From Sphingomonadaceae bacterium (lineage in GTDB: Bacteria > Pseudomonadota > Alphaproteobacteria > Sphingomonadales > Sphingomonadaceae), in NCBI GenBank assembly GCA_013821585.1, contig JACDGO010000098.1, forward strand, positions 1-7,334: 7,334 nucleotides of DNA. The letters run 5' to 3'. The notes below the pieces were generated by a model. The model did no database searches, was not told where the DNA came from, and was given only the letters and a program-made list of their open reading frames with translations. Of this stretch, positions 1-6,089 are shown piece by piece. The stretch's first letter is position 1; every line of letters starts with the position of its first letter. A program made the position numbers and the translations under genes.

Positions 1-721
1 GCTCGAGCCCCCGAAGTCGGTGTTCGGCCACGGCTTCGTCCTTCACCGTGGCGAGAAGATGTCGAAATCGACCGGCAACGTCGTCGATCCGATCGCGCTC
101 GCCGAACGCTACGGCGTCGACGCGCTCCGCTATTTCCTGCTGCGCGAGGTGAGCTTCGGCCAGGACGGAAGCTGGAGCGAAGAAGCGATCGTAACCCGCT
201 GCAATGCCGAGCTGTCCAACAGCTTCGGCAATCTGGCGCAGCGGGTGTTGAGCATGATTGCCAAGAATTTGAACGGCGAACTTCCTCACGACATCGGCGA
301 TGAGGCCGAGGATCAGAAGCTTCGCCAAGCCGTGTCGCTGGCCACGCACGACACACTACGATGGGAGTTTGAACAGCTCTCATTCTCTGCCGGTTTGGAA
401 GCTTGGTTAAGCGCTGTCTTCGCCTGCAACCAATATGTCGATGCTCAGGCTCCATGGGCGCTGCGCAAAACCGATCCTGATCGAATGCGCCAAGTGCTGG
501 CAAACCTCTTCTACTGCATACGCGCGCTCGCAATCGCGGTTCAGCCCGTGATTCCGCAAACCGCCGCAAACCTTTTGACTCAAATGGGAATCGACGACCA
601 TCAGCGGACTTTCTCGGCGTTGGGCGAAGAGGATTGGTATGCTGATCGAGTAGCCTTCGGTCCGAAAATCGAGACGCCTGAAGGTGCGTTTCCCCGCCTC
701 GAGCTATCTGGCGTCGCCTGA
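1..721 (+). CDS. metG: methionyl-tRNA synthetase, C-terminal part (5' end outside window)
   Basis: Class I aminoacyl-tRNA synthetase that charges tRNA-Met in the cytoplasm. The reading frame is open from base 2 to TGA at 719-721, giving 239 visible residues; the catalytic N-terminal half lies upstream. Residues 19-23 are the KMSKS ATP-binding loop (KMSKSTGN). An all-helical anticodon-binding domain follows, with GNLAQR (N77, R81) and APW (W152) at the places where the E. coli enzyme uses Asn, Arg and Trp to read the CAU anticodon (from memory of the family). The protein ends soon after this domain, with no C-terminal Trbp111-like tRNA-binding extension, as in many alphaproteobacterial MetRS. 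The stop overlaps the tatD ATG by one base. From about base 181 to 660 the gene is lower in GC and uses TTA, CTA and TCT codons that its neighbours avoid. Confidence 0.95.
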   Translation, partial: LEPPKSVFGHGFVLHRGEKMSKSTGNVVDPIALAERYGVDALRYFLLREVSFGQDGSWSEEAIVTRCNAELSNSFGNLAQRVLSMIAKNLNGELPHDIGDEAEDQKLRQAVSLATHDTLRWEFEQLSFSAGLEAWLSAVFACNQYVDAQAPWALRKTDPDRMRQVLANLFYCIRALAIAVQPVIPQTAANLLTQMGIDDHQRTFSALGEEDWYADRVAFGPKIETPEGAFPRLELSGVA

Positions 722-1497
722 TGTTCACCGACTCCCACTGCCACCTCAACTACAAGGGCCTCGTCGAAGATCAGCCCGCCGTCCTAGCCCGTGCGCGCGC
801 CGCCGGCGTCACCCGGATGCTCAACATCTCGACGCGCGAGCGCGAGTGGGACGATGTGCTAGGCGTAGCCGAACGCGAGGCGGACGTGTGGGCTTCGGTC
901 GGCGTCCACCCGCACGAGGCCGACGCGCATCCCGACATCGACACCGCGAAGCTCGTCGAGCGCGCCGCGCACCCGCGCGTCGTCGGGATCGGCGAGACCG
1001 GCCTTGATTATTATTACAACCATTCCGACCGCAACCAGCAGCAGAAGAGTTTTCGCGCGCACATCGCTGCGGCGCGCGAAACCGGGTTGCCGCTGATCGT
1101 TCACGCGCGCGACGCCGAGGACGACACCGTGGCGATCCTGGGGGAAGAGATGGGGAAGGGCGCCTACACCGGCGTCATCCATTGCTTCACCGCGAGCGAC
1201 GCCTTCGCTGATCGGGCGCTTGCGCTCGGCTTGTACATCTCGATTTCGGGCATCGTGACCTTCAAGAACGCAAAGGACTTGCAGGCGACCGCGGCGCGCC
1301 TGCCGGCCAACAAACTGCTGATCGAGACCGACTCTCCATTCCTCGCGCCAGTGCCGCATCGCGGCCGCCGATGCGAACCCGCGTTCGTCGCCGATACGGG
1401 GCGCTTCCTCGCCGATCTGCGCGGCGAAAGCGTCGAGCAACTCGCGGCAGCGACGACACGCAACTTCACGGATTTGTTCGCGAAAGTCGTGGCGTGA
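721..1497 (+). CDS. tatD: TatD family metal-dependent hydrolase (DNase)
   Basis: A 258-residue TIM-barrel metallohydrolase of the TatD/YcfH family, cytoplasmic; characterised members are Mg-dependent DNases or exonucleases. The metal-binding set is complete: H6 and H8 in DSHCH, E92 in GIGETGLDYY, H128 in IVHAR, H154 in VIHCF and D204 in ETDSPFLAP. GVHPH (61-65) is also typical. The length is normal for the family and the MFTDSHCH start is canonical, so ATG at 721 is secure. It overlaps the metG stop by one base and the next gene by four (GTGA), which suggests coupled translation. There is no good Shine-Dalgarno site just upstream, so it probably relies on ribosomes finishing metG. One small oddity: the RGRRCEP stretch has Cys218 where I recall Asn being usual. 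The exact substrate cannot be told from sequence, and TatD versus its paralogues is a family-level call. Confidence 0.93.
   Translation: MFTDSHCHLNYKGLVEDQPAVLARARAAGVTRMLNISTREREWDDVLGVAEREADVWASVGVHPHEADAHPDIDTAKLVERAAHPRVVGIGETGLDYYYNHSDRNQQQKSFRAHIAAARETGLPLIVHARDAEDDTVAILGEEMGKGAYTGVIHCFTASDAFADRALALGLYISISGIVTFKNAKDLQATAARLPANKLLIETDSPFLAPVPHRGRRCEPAFVADTGRFLADLRGESVEQLAAATTRNFTDLFAKVVA
1153..1160 (+). other. possible KOPS (FtsK polar sequence), pointing toward the dif-like site
   Basis: GGGAAGGG fits the E. coli KOPS consensus GGGNAGGG and is oriented rightward, toward 2851. It lies inside tatD. In GC-rich DNA such a match is expected by chance a few times per window, and the motif used by this lineage is not known to me. 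Confidence 0.25.
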
Positions 1498-2258
1498 AGG
1501 TTCGTATCCTCGGCTGCGGCACGTCGTCGGGCGTGCCGCGGATCGGCAATGACTGGGGCGCGTGCGACCCGGCCGAAGCGAAGAACCGCCGCCGCCGCGC
1601 TTCGGTCCTCGTCGAGCATCGGGGCACGCGCATCCTCGTCGATACGTCGCCCGACCTGCGCGAACAATTGCTCGATGCCGACGTGGCGACGCTCGACGCG
1701 GTCATCTGGACGCACGACCACGCCGATCATTGCCACGGCATCGACGATCTGCGGCAGGTGTTTCATGCGATGGAGCGCCCCGTCGCGGGCTATGCGCGTC
1801 CACGCACGCTTGCGTCGCTGCAAAAGCGCTTCGGCTATGCGTTCGAGGGAAATGGCGGTTATCCGGCTACCATAGAGGGCGATGGACTGCCCGACAGGTT
1901 CGAGGTGGGGCTGGTTACGATTCGCGTTGTGGATCAACCGCATGGCGGCATCACTTCAGCCGGATTGCGCTTCGACGCGGGCGGCGCGAACGTCGGCTAT
2001 TCGACCGACTGCGATGCGCTGACCGGGGAGATGGCCGACCTGTTCGCCGGACTTGATCTGTGGATCGTTGATGCACTTAGGGCGCGCCCGCATCCGACCC
2101 ACGCGAACCTCGACCAGGCGCTCTGCTGGATCGCGCGATTGCGGCCAAAGCGCGCGGTGCTGACCCACATGGACCAGTCGATGGACTATGCGGCGCTCGC
2201 GGCGTCGCTCCCTAAGGGCGTCGAGCCCGGCTTCGACGGCATGGAGATCGCGCTTTGA
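1494..2258 (+). CDS. MBL-fold metallohydrolase, PhnP-like phosphodiesterase family
   Basis: A 254-residue metallo-beta-lactamase-fold hydrolase of the COG1235/PhnP-like group, probably a cytoplasmic dinuclear-metal phosphodiesterase. Visible motifs are GCGTSSGVP (7-15), THDHADH (73-79, the HxHxDH metal motif), H150 in QPHGG, D172 in YSTDCD and H225 in LTHMD, so both metal sites look intact. Near residue 24 there is only one Cys where PhnP has a cysteine cluster for a structural zinc, so this is a relative rather than true PhnP, and no phn genes are nearby. The start is GTG at 1494, overlapping the tatD stop as GTGA, because the protein then opens with the canonical MKVRILGCGTSSG. An open frame extends upstream to 1371 but lies inside tatD. 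No clear Shine-Dalgarno is visible, consistent with translational coupling. The substrate is unknown; cyclic phosphodiesters are a guess from the family. Confidence 0.9.
   Translation: MKVRILGCGTSSGVPRIGNDWGACDPAEAKNRRRRASVLVEHRGTRILVDTSPDLREQLLDADVATLDAVIWTHDHADHCHGIDDLRQVFHAMERPVAGYARPRTLASLQKRFGYAFEGNGGYPATIEGDGLPDRFEVGLVTIRVVDQPHGGITSAGLRFDAGGANVGYSTDCDALTGEMADLFAGLDLWIVDALRARPHPTHANLDQALCWIARLRPKRAVLTHMDQSMDYAALAASLPKGVEPGFDGMEIAL
2243..2246 (+). promoter_or_regulatory. ribosome binding site for the retropepsin-like gene
   Basis: GGAG lies eight bases before the TTG at 2255, inside the end of the preceding gene. This spacing, together with the TTGA overlap, supports the unusual TTG start. 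Confidence 0.6.
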
Positions 2259-2848
2259 GCGGCGACACGACAGCGCAGCTGATCTGGGGCGTCGGCGCGC
2301 TCGCGCTCGTCGGCAGCAGCCTTGCCGCGCGCAGGCTCCCGCTCGCGCAGAGCCTCAAGATGGCGCTCGCCTGGGTCGCGATCTTCGCGGGAGTCTTTGT
2401 TCTGTTCCTGTTCCGGGGAGAGGCGGGGAGCGTCTGGCGGCGCGCGACTGCCGAGTTCCGCGGCGACGCGGGCGTCGTCGAAGGTCGAACGCTGGGCGTC
2501 GCGCGCAGCGACGACGGGCATTTCCGGGTGCGCGGCACGGTCAACGGCGTGGCGGTCGACTTCCTGATCGACAGCGGCGCGACCGTAACAACATTGTCGG
2601 CCGAAGCCGCGGCGGCCACGCATGTCGAGATTGGCGGCGGCTTTCCGGTCGCGCTGGAAACGGCCAACGGCATGGCGACCGCGCGGCGGGCGAGCGCACG
2701 CGCGTTGGCGATCGGCCCGATCGTCCAGCACGATCCGCCGCTGCTCGTCAGCGACGGGCTCGGCGAGACCAATCTGCTCGGGATGAGCTTTCTCAAAGGC
2801 CTCAAGCGCTGGCGCGTCGAGGGGGATAGCCTCGTCCTCGAGCCATAG
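2255..2848 (+). CDS. membrane-anchored retropepsin-like aspartic protease (TIGR02281 type)
   Basis: A 197-residue protein with two N-terminal hydrophobic segments (about residues 9-25 and 37-53) followed by a soluble domain of retroviral-protease type. The catalytic motif is FLIDSGATVTTLS with Asp106; the second hallmark is LLGMSFL (174-180), the LGM-F-L turn of clan AA single-domain proteases, which act as dimers. The topology suggests the protease domain faces the periplasm or the membrane surface, but sequence alone does not settle this. The family is common in alphaproteobacteria and its substrates are mostly unknown. The start is TTG at 2255, overlapping the previous stop as TTGA and preceded by GGAG at good spacing. 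It ends with TAG at 2846-2848, only two bases before the dif-like site. It is the last gene of the + strand operon; no intrinsic terminator is visible after it. Confidence 0.85.
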   Translation: MSGDTTAQLIWGVGALALVGSSLAARRLPLAQSLKMALAWVAIFAGVFVLFLFRGEAGSVWRRATAEFRGDAGVVEGRTLGVARSDDGHFRVRGTVNGVAVDFLIDSGATVTTLSAEAAAATHVEIGGGFPVALETANGMATARRASARALAIGPIVQHDPPLLVSDGLGETNLLGMSFLKGLKRWRVEGDSLVLEP

Positions 2849-2850
2849 GT

Positions 2851-2878
2851 ACTTTACATAATGTATATTATCGGACTT
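2851..2878 (-). other. dif: candidate chromosomal dif site (XerC/XerD recombination site)
   Basis: Read on the minus strand, this 28-bp sequence divides into an XerC-side arm AAGTCCGATAA, a 6-bp centre TATACA and an XerD-side arm TTATGTAAAGT. Compared with dif sequences I remember, it matches Bacillus subtilis dif at 22 of 28 positions, with 10 of 11 in the XerD arm. On the plus strand it shares an uninterrupted 15-base core, CATAATGTATATTAT, with E. coli dif. It is an AT-rich island in DNA that is otherwise about 65-70% GC, and it sits between genes. Gene orientation flips here, as expected at a terminus. XerC and XerD would use it to resolve chromosome dimers, with FtsK. A mobile element carrying a dif-like site, or an unrelated palindromic operator, are the alternatives. 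Confidence 0.75.
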
Positions 2879-2905
2879 ATAGGTTGGTTGACGGGGAGCC
2901 GCCCT

Positions 2906-3229
2906 TTACGCCGCCGACAATTCCGGATCGCCCTCGACGGTCGTGTGCATGAGCGCCGACGCGCCATCCGCGCGCCACAACAGCGCTTCGTGACGGATGC
3001 GATAGCGCAGCGGCCCTCCATCTCCACCCGCCGCGCGTTCGAGTGGTCGCGGAATGCAGACAAATGCAGCACGCTCGACGCGTCGGGGTCGCCTGAAGCG
3101 ACGCCTTCAGGATAGAGAGTGCGGCGTTCGCTCCATCGCGACCCGCCGCGACGCCCTCGCCGCTCCACGCGATGCTCGGCCCAGCGCGGCGGCCTGGACA
3201 ATGAATTCGCGTCGGTTCGAACGAGGCAT
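2906..3229 (-). pseudogene. remnant of a PhoD-type alkaline phosphatase (internal deletion plus frameshifts)
   Basis: On the minus strand an ATG at 3229-3227, with a strong AGGGGG site, opens a Tat-like signal MPRSNRREFIVQAAALG. The sequence then continues in a second frame (IAWSGEGVAAGRD, from about 3182) and in a third (WSERRTLYPEGVASGDPDAS, from 3135). GVASGDP is the N-terminal signature of PhoD-family phosphatases, normally followed by a tryptophan-rich LWTR segment. Instead, at about 3064-3067, the frame jumps to FVCIPRPLER, then DGGPLRYRIRH and finally VEGDPELSAA with TAA at 2908-2906; this reads as the family's C-terminus as I recall it. Each of the first two frame changes fits loss of one base. 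Only about 107 codons remain of a protein usually about 500 residues long, so the whole catalytic centre is gone. The first frame stops at 3107 after 40 residues. It cannot encode an active phosphatase. Assignment is by recognition, not by alignment. Confidence 0.72.
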
Positions 3230-3963
3230 CAATCCCCCTGTGTCACGCGCGCGGCCTCCGCGCTTGAACGCAATTGACCCGCGCGCGGGACGGGCCACGC
3301 CGTCGGATTCGCACTGGTGAGCGCCGTAATGCTTCGCGTCATGTGCGCGAGGTCGGCGAAACCGCGATCGTGAGCAATCGCGGTTAGGGTCGCCGAACTC
3401 CGGCGAACGTCCCGCCACGCGAGCCGCCCGCGCGCCTCGAGACGGAACAATTGTGGCGACGCGCCGAATGCACGGCGGAATCCGCGCGAGACGGTCTCCG
3501 GAGCCAGGCCGTTCGCTTCGGACCAATGAGCGAGATGGGTCGCTTGCGCCTTGGCGAGCGTCGTCGCGAGGCGGTCCGTCCAATGCATCGTTTCCGCCTC
3601 GACGGGCTCGATCATCGTCGCGAGCGCCCAGCTGGCGGCGAGCGGGTCGGTTTCGGCGAGCTTCACCAGCAGGTCGGGATTTCCGACGCGATAGCGCCCC
3701 TCGATACGGTCGTTACTCCACGGCAGCCGCAGCACCCGCGCGCCCCGCGCCGAAATCGCGAAATTCGCGTGACAATCGAACGACCCATGCAACAGCACGT
3801 CGCCCGGCCGCGCGACCGATCGCCCCGCGAAGGCCGCTTCGGCAAAGCTTCCCGTCAGAACTACATTCGCATAACCCTCGCGATGGTAATGACGCGCGAG
3901 GTTCAACGGCGGCAGCGTCTCGACGCCCGCGCGGATGGCGCGATAGGAACGCTGCGCGCTCAC
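3229..3963 (-). CDS. AraC-family transcriptional regulator
   Basis: A 244-residue DNA-binding regulator. The C-terminal part has the two AraC helix-turn-helices: the first around 142-165 (HLAHWSEANGLAPETVSRGF) and the second around 192-215, with the family signature GFADLAHMTRSI and a trailing ALTSANPTAW. The N-terminal part (about 20-100) looks like a cupin-type sensing fold, with GDVLLHGSFDCHANF and a conserved LRLPW. The start is GTG at 3963; a TAG four codons upstream in frame makes it the most upstream possibility, and its Shine-Dalgarno is poor. The stop TGA (3231-3229) overlaps the ATG of the PhoD remnant by one base, so the two formed a coupled pair. It is divergent from mazG, with a large inverted repeat between them. 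Its ligand and targets are unknown. With its probable partner gene destroyed, it may be orphaned or serve other targets. Confidence 0.87.
   Translation of the reverse strand: MSAQRSYRAIRAGVETLPPLNLARHYHREGYANVVLTGSFAEAAFAGRSVARPGDVLLHGSFDCHANFAISARGARVLRLPWSNDRIEGRYRVGNPDLLVKLAETDPLAASWALATMIEPVEAETMHWTDRLATTLAKAQATHLAHWSEANGLAPETVSRGFRRAFGASPQLFRLEARGRLAWRDVRRSSATLTAIAHDRGFADLAHMTRSITALTSANPTAWPVPRAGQLRSSAEAARVTQGD
3234..3239 (-). promoter_or_regulatory. ribosome binding site of the PhoD remnant
   Basis: AGGGGG on the minus strand, four bases before the ATG at 3229. It lies within the last codons of the AraC-type gene and marks the original start of the now broken phosphatase gene. Confidence 0.6.
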
Positions 3964-3992
3964 GAACGGAGTCTAGCGCCGAGAGCGCAGCA

Positions 3993-4021
3993 CGGGAAGC
4001 GGCAAGCTTTGCCGCATCCCG
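3993..4021. repeat. 29-bp inverted repeat between the divergent araC and mazG genes
   Basis: The arms CGGGAAGCGGCAA and TTGCCGCATCCCG flank a three-base loop GCT; 12 of 13 positions pair. It ends ten bases before the mazG ribosome binding site and begins 29 bases from the GTG of the AraC-type gene. It could be a hairpin in the mazG leader, a palindromic operator, or a terminator stem. It has no T-run on either side, so an intrinsic terminator is less likely. Confidence 0.7.
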
Positions 4022-4031
4022 CAAACCGCAT

Positions 4032-4036
4032 AAGGG
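4032..4036 (+). promoter_or_regulatory. mazG ribosome binding site
   Basis: AAGGG lies six bases before the ATG at 4043 and fixes the mazG start, since the protein then opens directly into its first conserved helix. Confidence 0.6.
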
Positions 4037-4042
4037 CGCGCG

Positions 4043-4795
4043 ATGAAGCCCGTCGATCATCTCCTCGCGGTAATGGCGCGATTGCGCGACCCCGAGAGCG
4101 GCTGCCCTTGGGATGTCGCGCAGGATTTCGTCAGCATCGCGCCCTATACGATCGAGGAGGCTTATGAGGTCGCCGACGCTTGCGCGCGGGGCGACATGGC
4201 GAACCTCAAGGACGAGCTTGGCGACCTGCTCCTCCAGGTCGTGTTCCACGCGCGCATGGCCGAGGAGGCGGGCGTCTTCGCGTTCGACGACGTCGCCTCG
4301 GGCATCGCGGACAAGATGGTCCGCCGTCACCCGCATGTGTTCGGCGAAGGCGTGGCACGCGAGGATGGCCATGCGCATTGGGAAGTCATCAAGGCGGCCG
4401 AGCGCAGCGATGCGGGCCATGCGAGTGTTCTCGACGGCGTGGCGCTCGCTCTGCCCGCGCTGATGCGCGCGGAAAAGCTCCAGAAGCGCGCGGCGCAAAC
4501 CGGCTTCGATTGGCCCGACGCCGAAGGACCGCGCGCTAAGGTGATCGAGGAGCTGGACGAGATCGCCGAAGCCGGCGGCGCGGAGGCAATCGAGGAAGAG
4601 GTCGGCGACCTGCTGTTCGCGGCGGTCAATCTCGCACGCCACCTGAAGGTCGATCCCGAAGCGGCGCTGCGGCGCGCAAACGCGAAGTTCGAAGCACGTT
4701 TCAGGGGGATGGAGGACGCGGCCGGCGAAGGCTTCGTCGCGCTTGATCTCGACGCGAAGGAAGCGCTCTGGGAGCAGGTCAAGCGCACGCTCTAA
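4043..4795 (+). CDS. mazG: nucleoside triphosphate pyrophosphohydrolase MazG
   Basis: A 250-residue cytoplasmic all-alpha NTP pyrophosphohydrolase that converts (d)NTPs to the monophosphate and pyrophosphate, cleaning nucleotide pools and, in E. coli, affecting (p)ppGpp levels during stress. Two tandem MazG domains are visible. The N-terminal one has GCPWD (20-24), EEAYE (38-42) and DELGDLL (57-63), which supply the Mg-binding acidic residues, followed by RRHPHVF (94-100). The C-terminal one has GFDWPD (154-159), EELDE (169-173) and EEEVGDLLFAAVNLARHL (184-201), then a KFEARF stretch. The length is normal for the family. It is the only intact plus-strand gene to the right of the dif-like site. 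Its TAA at 4793-4795 overlaps the convergent hflX stop, leaving no space for a terminator between them. In alphaproteobacteria it commonly sits beside hflX and hfq, as here. Confidence 0.96.
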   Translation: MKPVDHLLAVMARLRDPESGCPWDVAQDFVSIAPYTIEEAYEVADACARGDMANLKDELGDLLLQVVFHARMAEEAGVFAFDDVASGIADKMVRRHPHVFGEGVAREDGHAHWEVIKAAERSDAGHASVLDGVALALPALMRAEKLQKRAAQTGFDWPDAEGPRAKVIEELDEIAEAGGAEAIEEEVGDLLFAAVNLARHLKVDPEAALRRANAKFEARFRGMEDAAGEGFVALDLDAKEALWEQVKRTL

Positions 4796-6087
4796 CGGCG
4801 TCGGAATCGCGCCCAGTCCGCGTCTGACAGGCGGACGGCGAGATGGACGACGCCATCGCCGTCGCGCTGCGAGAGCACGTCGCCGTTCTGATGAAGCCAG
4901 GCAAGTGTCGCGCCGTCGCCCGAATCGACCGCGACACGGCGCGTGCGATTGCCGGTCGTGAGCCGGGCGGCGATCGCCGAGGCGAATGCCTCGACGCCTT
5001 CGCCGGTCAGCGCCGAGATTAGCGCTACGTCGTCACGACGCGCGGCTTCGGCCTGGCGCGCGGTGCGATGTTCGGGATCGAGAAGGTCGAGCTTGTTCCA
5101 AGCCTCGATCGACGGCGCCGCTCCCTCCCCGCGCACACCCAAATCGGCGAGCACGCTTTCGACGTCCTCGGCCTGGGCGTCGCTGTCCGGGTGCGCAATA
5201 TCGCGGACATGGACGATGAGGTCGGCCGAGGTCACTTCCTCGAGCGTCGCACGAAACGCCGCGACGAGCTGCGTCGGCAGATCGGAGACGAAGCCCACGG
5301 TGTCCGACAGGATCGCCTTGGAAAGGCCGGGCAGCGCTACTTCGCGCATCGTCGGATCGAGTGTCGCGAACAGCAAATCCTCGGCCATGACATCCGCGCC
5401 GGTCATGCGATTGAACAGCGTCGACTTGCCCGCGTTAGTGTAGCCGACGAGCGCGATTACCGGCCATGGCGCGCGCTTGCGCCGGTCGCGGTGGAGGCCG
5501 CGCGTGCGCACGACTTGCGAAAGTTCGCGGCGGATCTTCGCCATGCGGTCGCGGATCAGACGACGGTCTGCTTCGATCTGTGTTTCGCCGGGACCGCCCA
5601 AAAAGCCGAAACCGCCGCGTTGACGCTCGAGGTGCGTCCAGCTGCGCACCAGACGCCCTGCCTGATAGTCGAGGTGCGCGAGCTCGACTTGCAGCCGCCC
5701 TTCCGCGCTCGCCGCGCGCTCGCCGAAGATTTCGAGGATCAGGCCGGTGCGGTCGATAACCTTGGCCTTGGTCTCGGTTTCGAGGTTGCGTTGCTGAACG
5801 GGCGTCAGCGCGCCGTCGACGATCACGAGCTCGGCGTCGAGCGCGCGCGCGCGCAGCGCGATGTCCGCGACCTGGCCCGATCCGAACAAGGTCGCGGGCC
5901 TCGGCGCGCGTACGCGCACCGCCGCCTTGTCGACGACGGTTATGCCTATCGCCTCGGCGAGCCCCTTGGCTTCGTCGAGGCGGGCTTCGGAGTCGCGCGG
6001 ACCGCCGTGCGCCTGGTCGGGATAGACGACCAGGGCTCTCGCGCCGCGGCTGACTCCCTCTTCGCGTTGAAGGTCGAAACCGTTCAA
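4792..6087 (-). CDS. hflX: ribosome-associated GTPase HflX
   Basis: A GTPase of the Obg-HflX superfamily that binds and splits stalled 70S ribosomes, for example after heat stress. Numbering from the TTG at 6087 (431 residues): an N-terminal HflX domain with the glycine-rich GGFGFLGGPGETQIEADRR (158-176), then a GTPase domain with P-loop GYTNAGKST (215-223), G2 region ATLDPT (241-246), G3 DTVGF (262-266), G4 NKLD (331-334) and G5-like SAL (358-360). A short C-terminal region follows. The start is one of two in-frame TTG codons. TTG at 6093 overlaps the hfq stop (TTGA) but touches the GAGGAAGG ribosome site directly, whereas TTG at 6087 has a six-base gap and is preferred. The two differ by two residues. 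It is coupled to hfq upstream and ends in a 4-bp overlap with mazG. Confidence 0.95.
   Translation of the reverse strand: MNGFDLQREEGVSRGARALVVYPDQAHGGPRDSEARLDEAKGLAEAIGITVVDKAAVRVRAPRPATLFGSGQVADIALRARALDAELVIVDGALTPVQQRNLETETKAKVIDRTGLILEIFGERAASAEGRLQVELAHLDYQAGRLVRSWTHLERQRGGFGFLGGPGETQIEADRRLIRDRMAKIRRELSQVVRTRGLHRDRRKRAPWPVIALVGYTNAGKSTLFNRMTGADVMAEDLLFATLDPTMREVALPGLSKAILSDTVGFVSDLPTQLVAAFRATLEEVTSADLIVHVRDIAHPDSDAQAEDVESVLADLGVRGEGAAPSIEAWNKLDLLDPEHRTARQAEAARRDDVALISALTGEGVEAFASAIAARLTTGNRTRRVAVDSGDGATLAWLHQNGDVLSQRDGDGVVHLAVRLSDADWARFRRR
5123..5130 (-). other. possible KOPS (FtsK polar sequence), pointing toward the dif-like site
   Basis: On the minus strand the sequence reads GGGGAGGG, a GGGNAGGG match oriented leftward, toward the dif-like site. 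It lies inside hflX. I found no match in the opposing orientation by eye; chance remains a good explanation. Confidence 0.25.
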
Positions 6088-6089
6088 AC

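Noticed and set aside
1371..1493. Upstream extension of the metallohydrolase to an earlier in-frame start
   Set aside because: The extra 41 residues lie inside tatD, are Arg-rich and nonsensical, and the family begins with MKVRILGCGTSSG at GTG 1494.
2851..2878. The AT-rich palindrome as a simple repressor operator or a promoter -10 element
   Set aside because: It follows a stop codon with no gene starting downstream on either strand, and the match to both Xer arms and the 6-bp centre of dif explains it better.
2861..3115. Plus-strand open frame of 84 codons in the gap after the protease gene
   Set aside because: It begins inside the dif-like site, has no ribosome site or recognisable protein features, is rich in Arg as expected of a random GC-rich frame, and lies antisense to the PhoD remnant, which explains the sequence better.
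2854..3201. Minus-strand open frame of 115 codons as a possible real small gene
   Set aside because: Only its middle (WSERRTLYPEGVASGDP) is meaningful, as part of the PhoD remnant; the rest is out of frame with the recognisable signal peptide and C-terminus, and it ends within the dif-like site.
3713..4642. Minus-strand open frame of 309 codons opposite mazG
   Set aside because: Antisense shadow of mazG extending into the AraC-type gene in the wrong frame; no recognisable domain.
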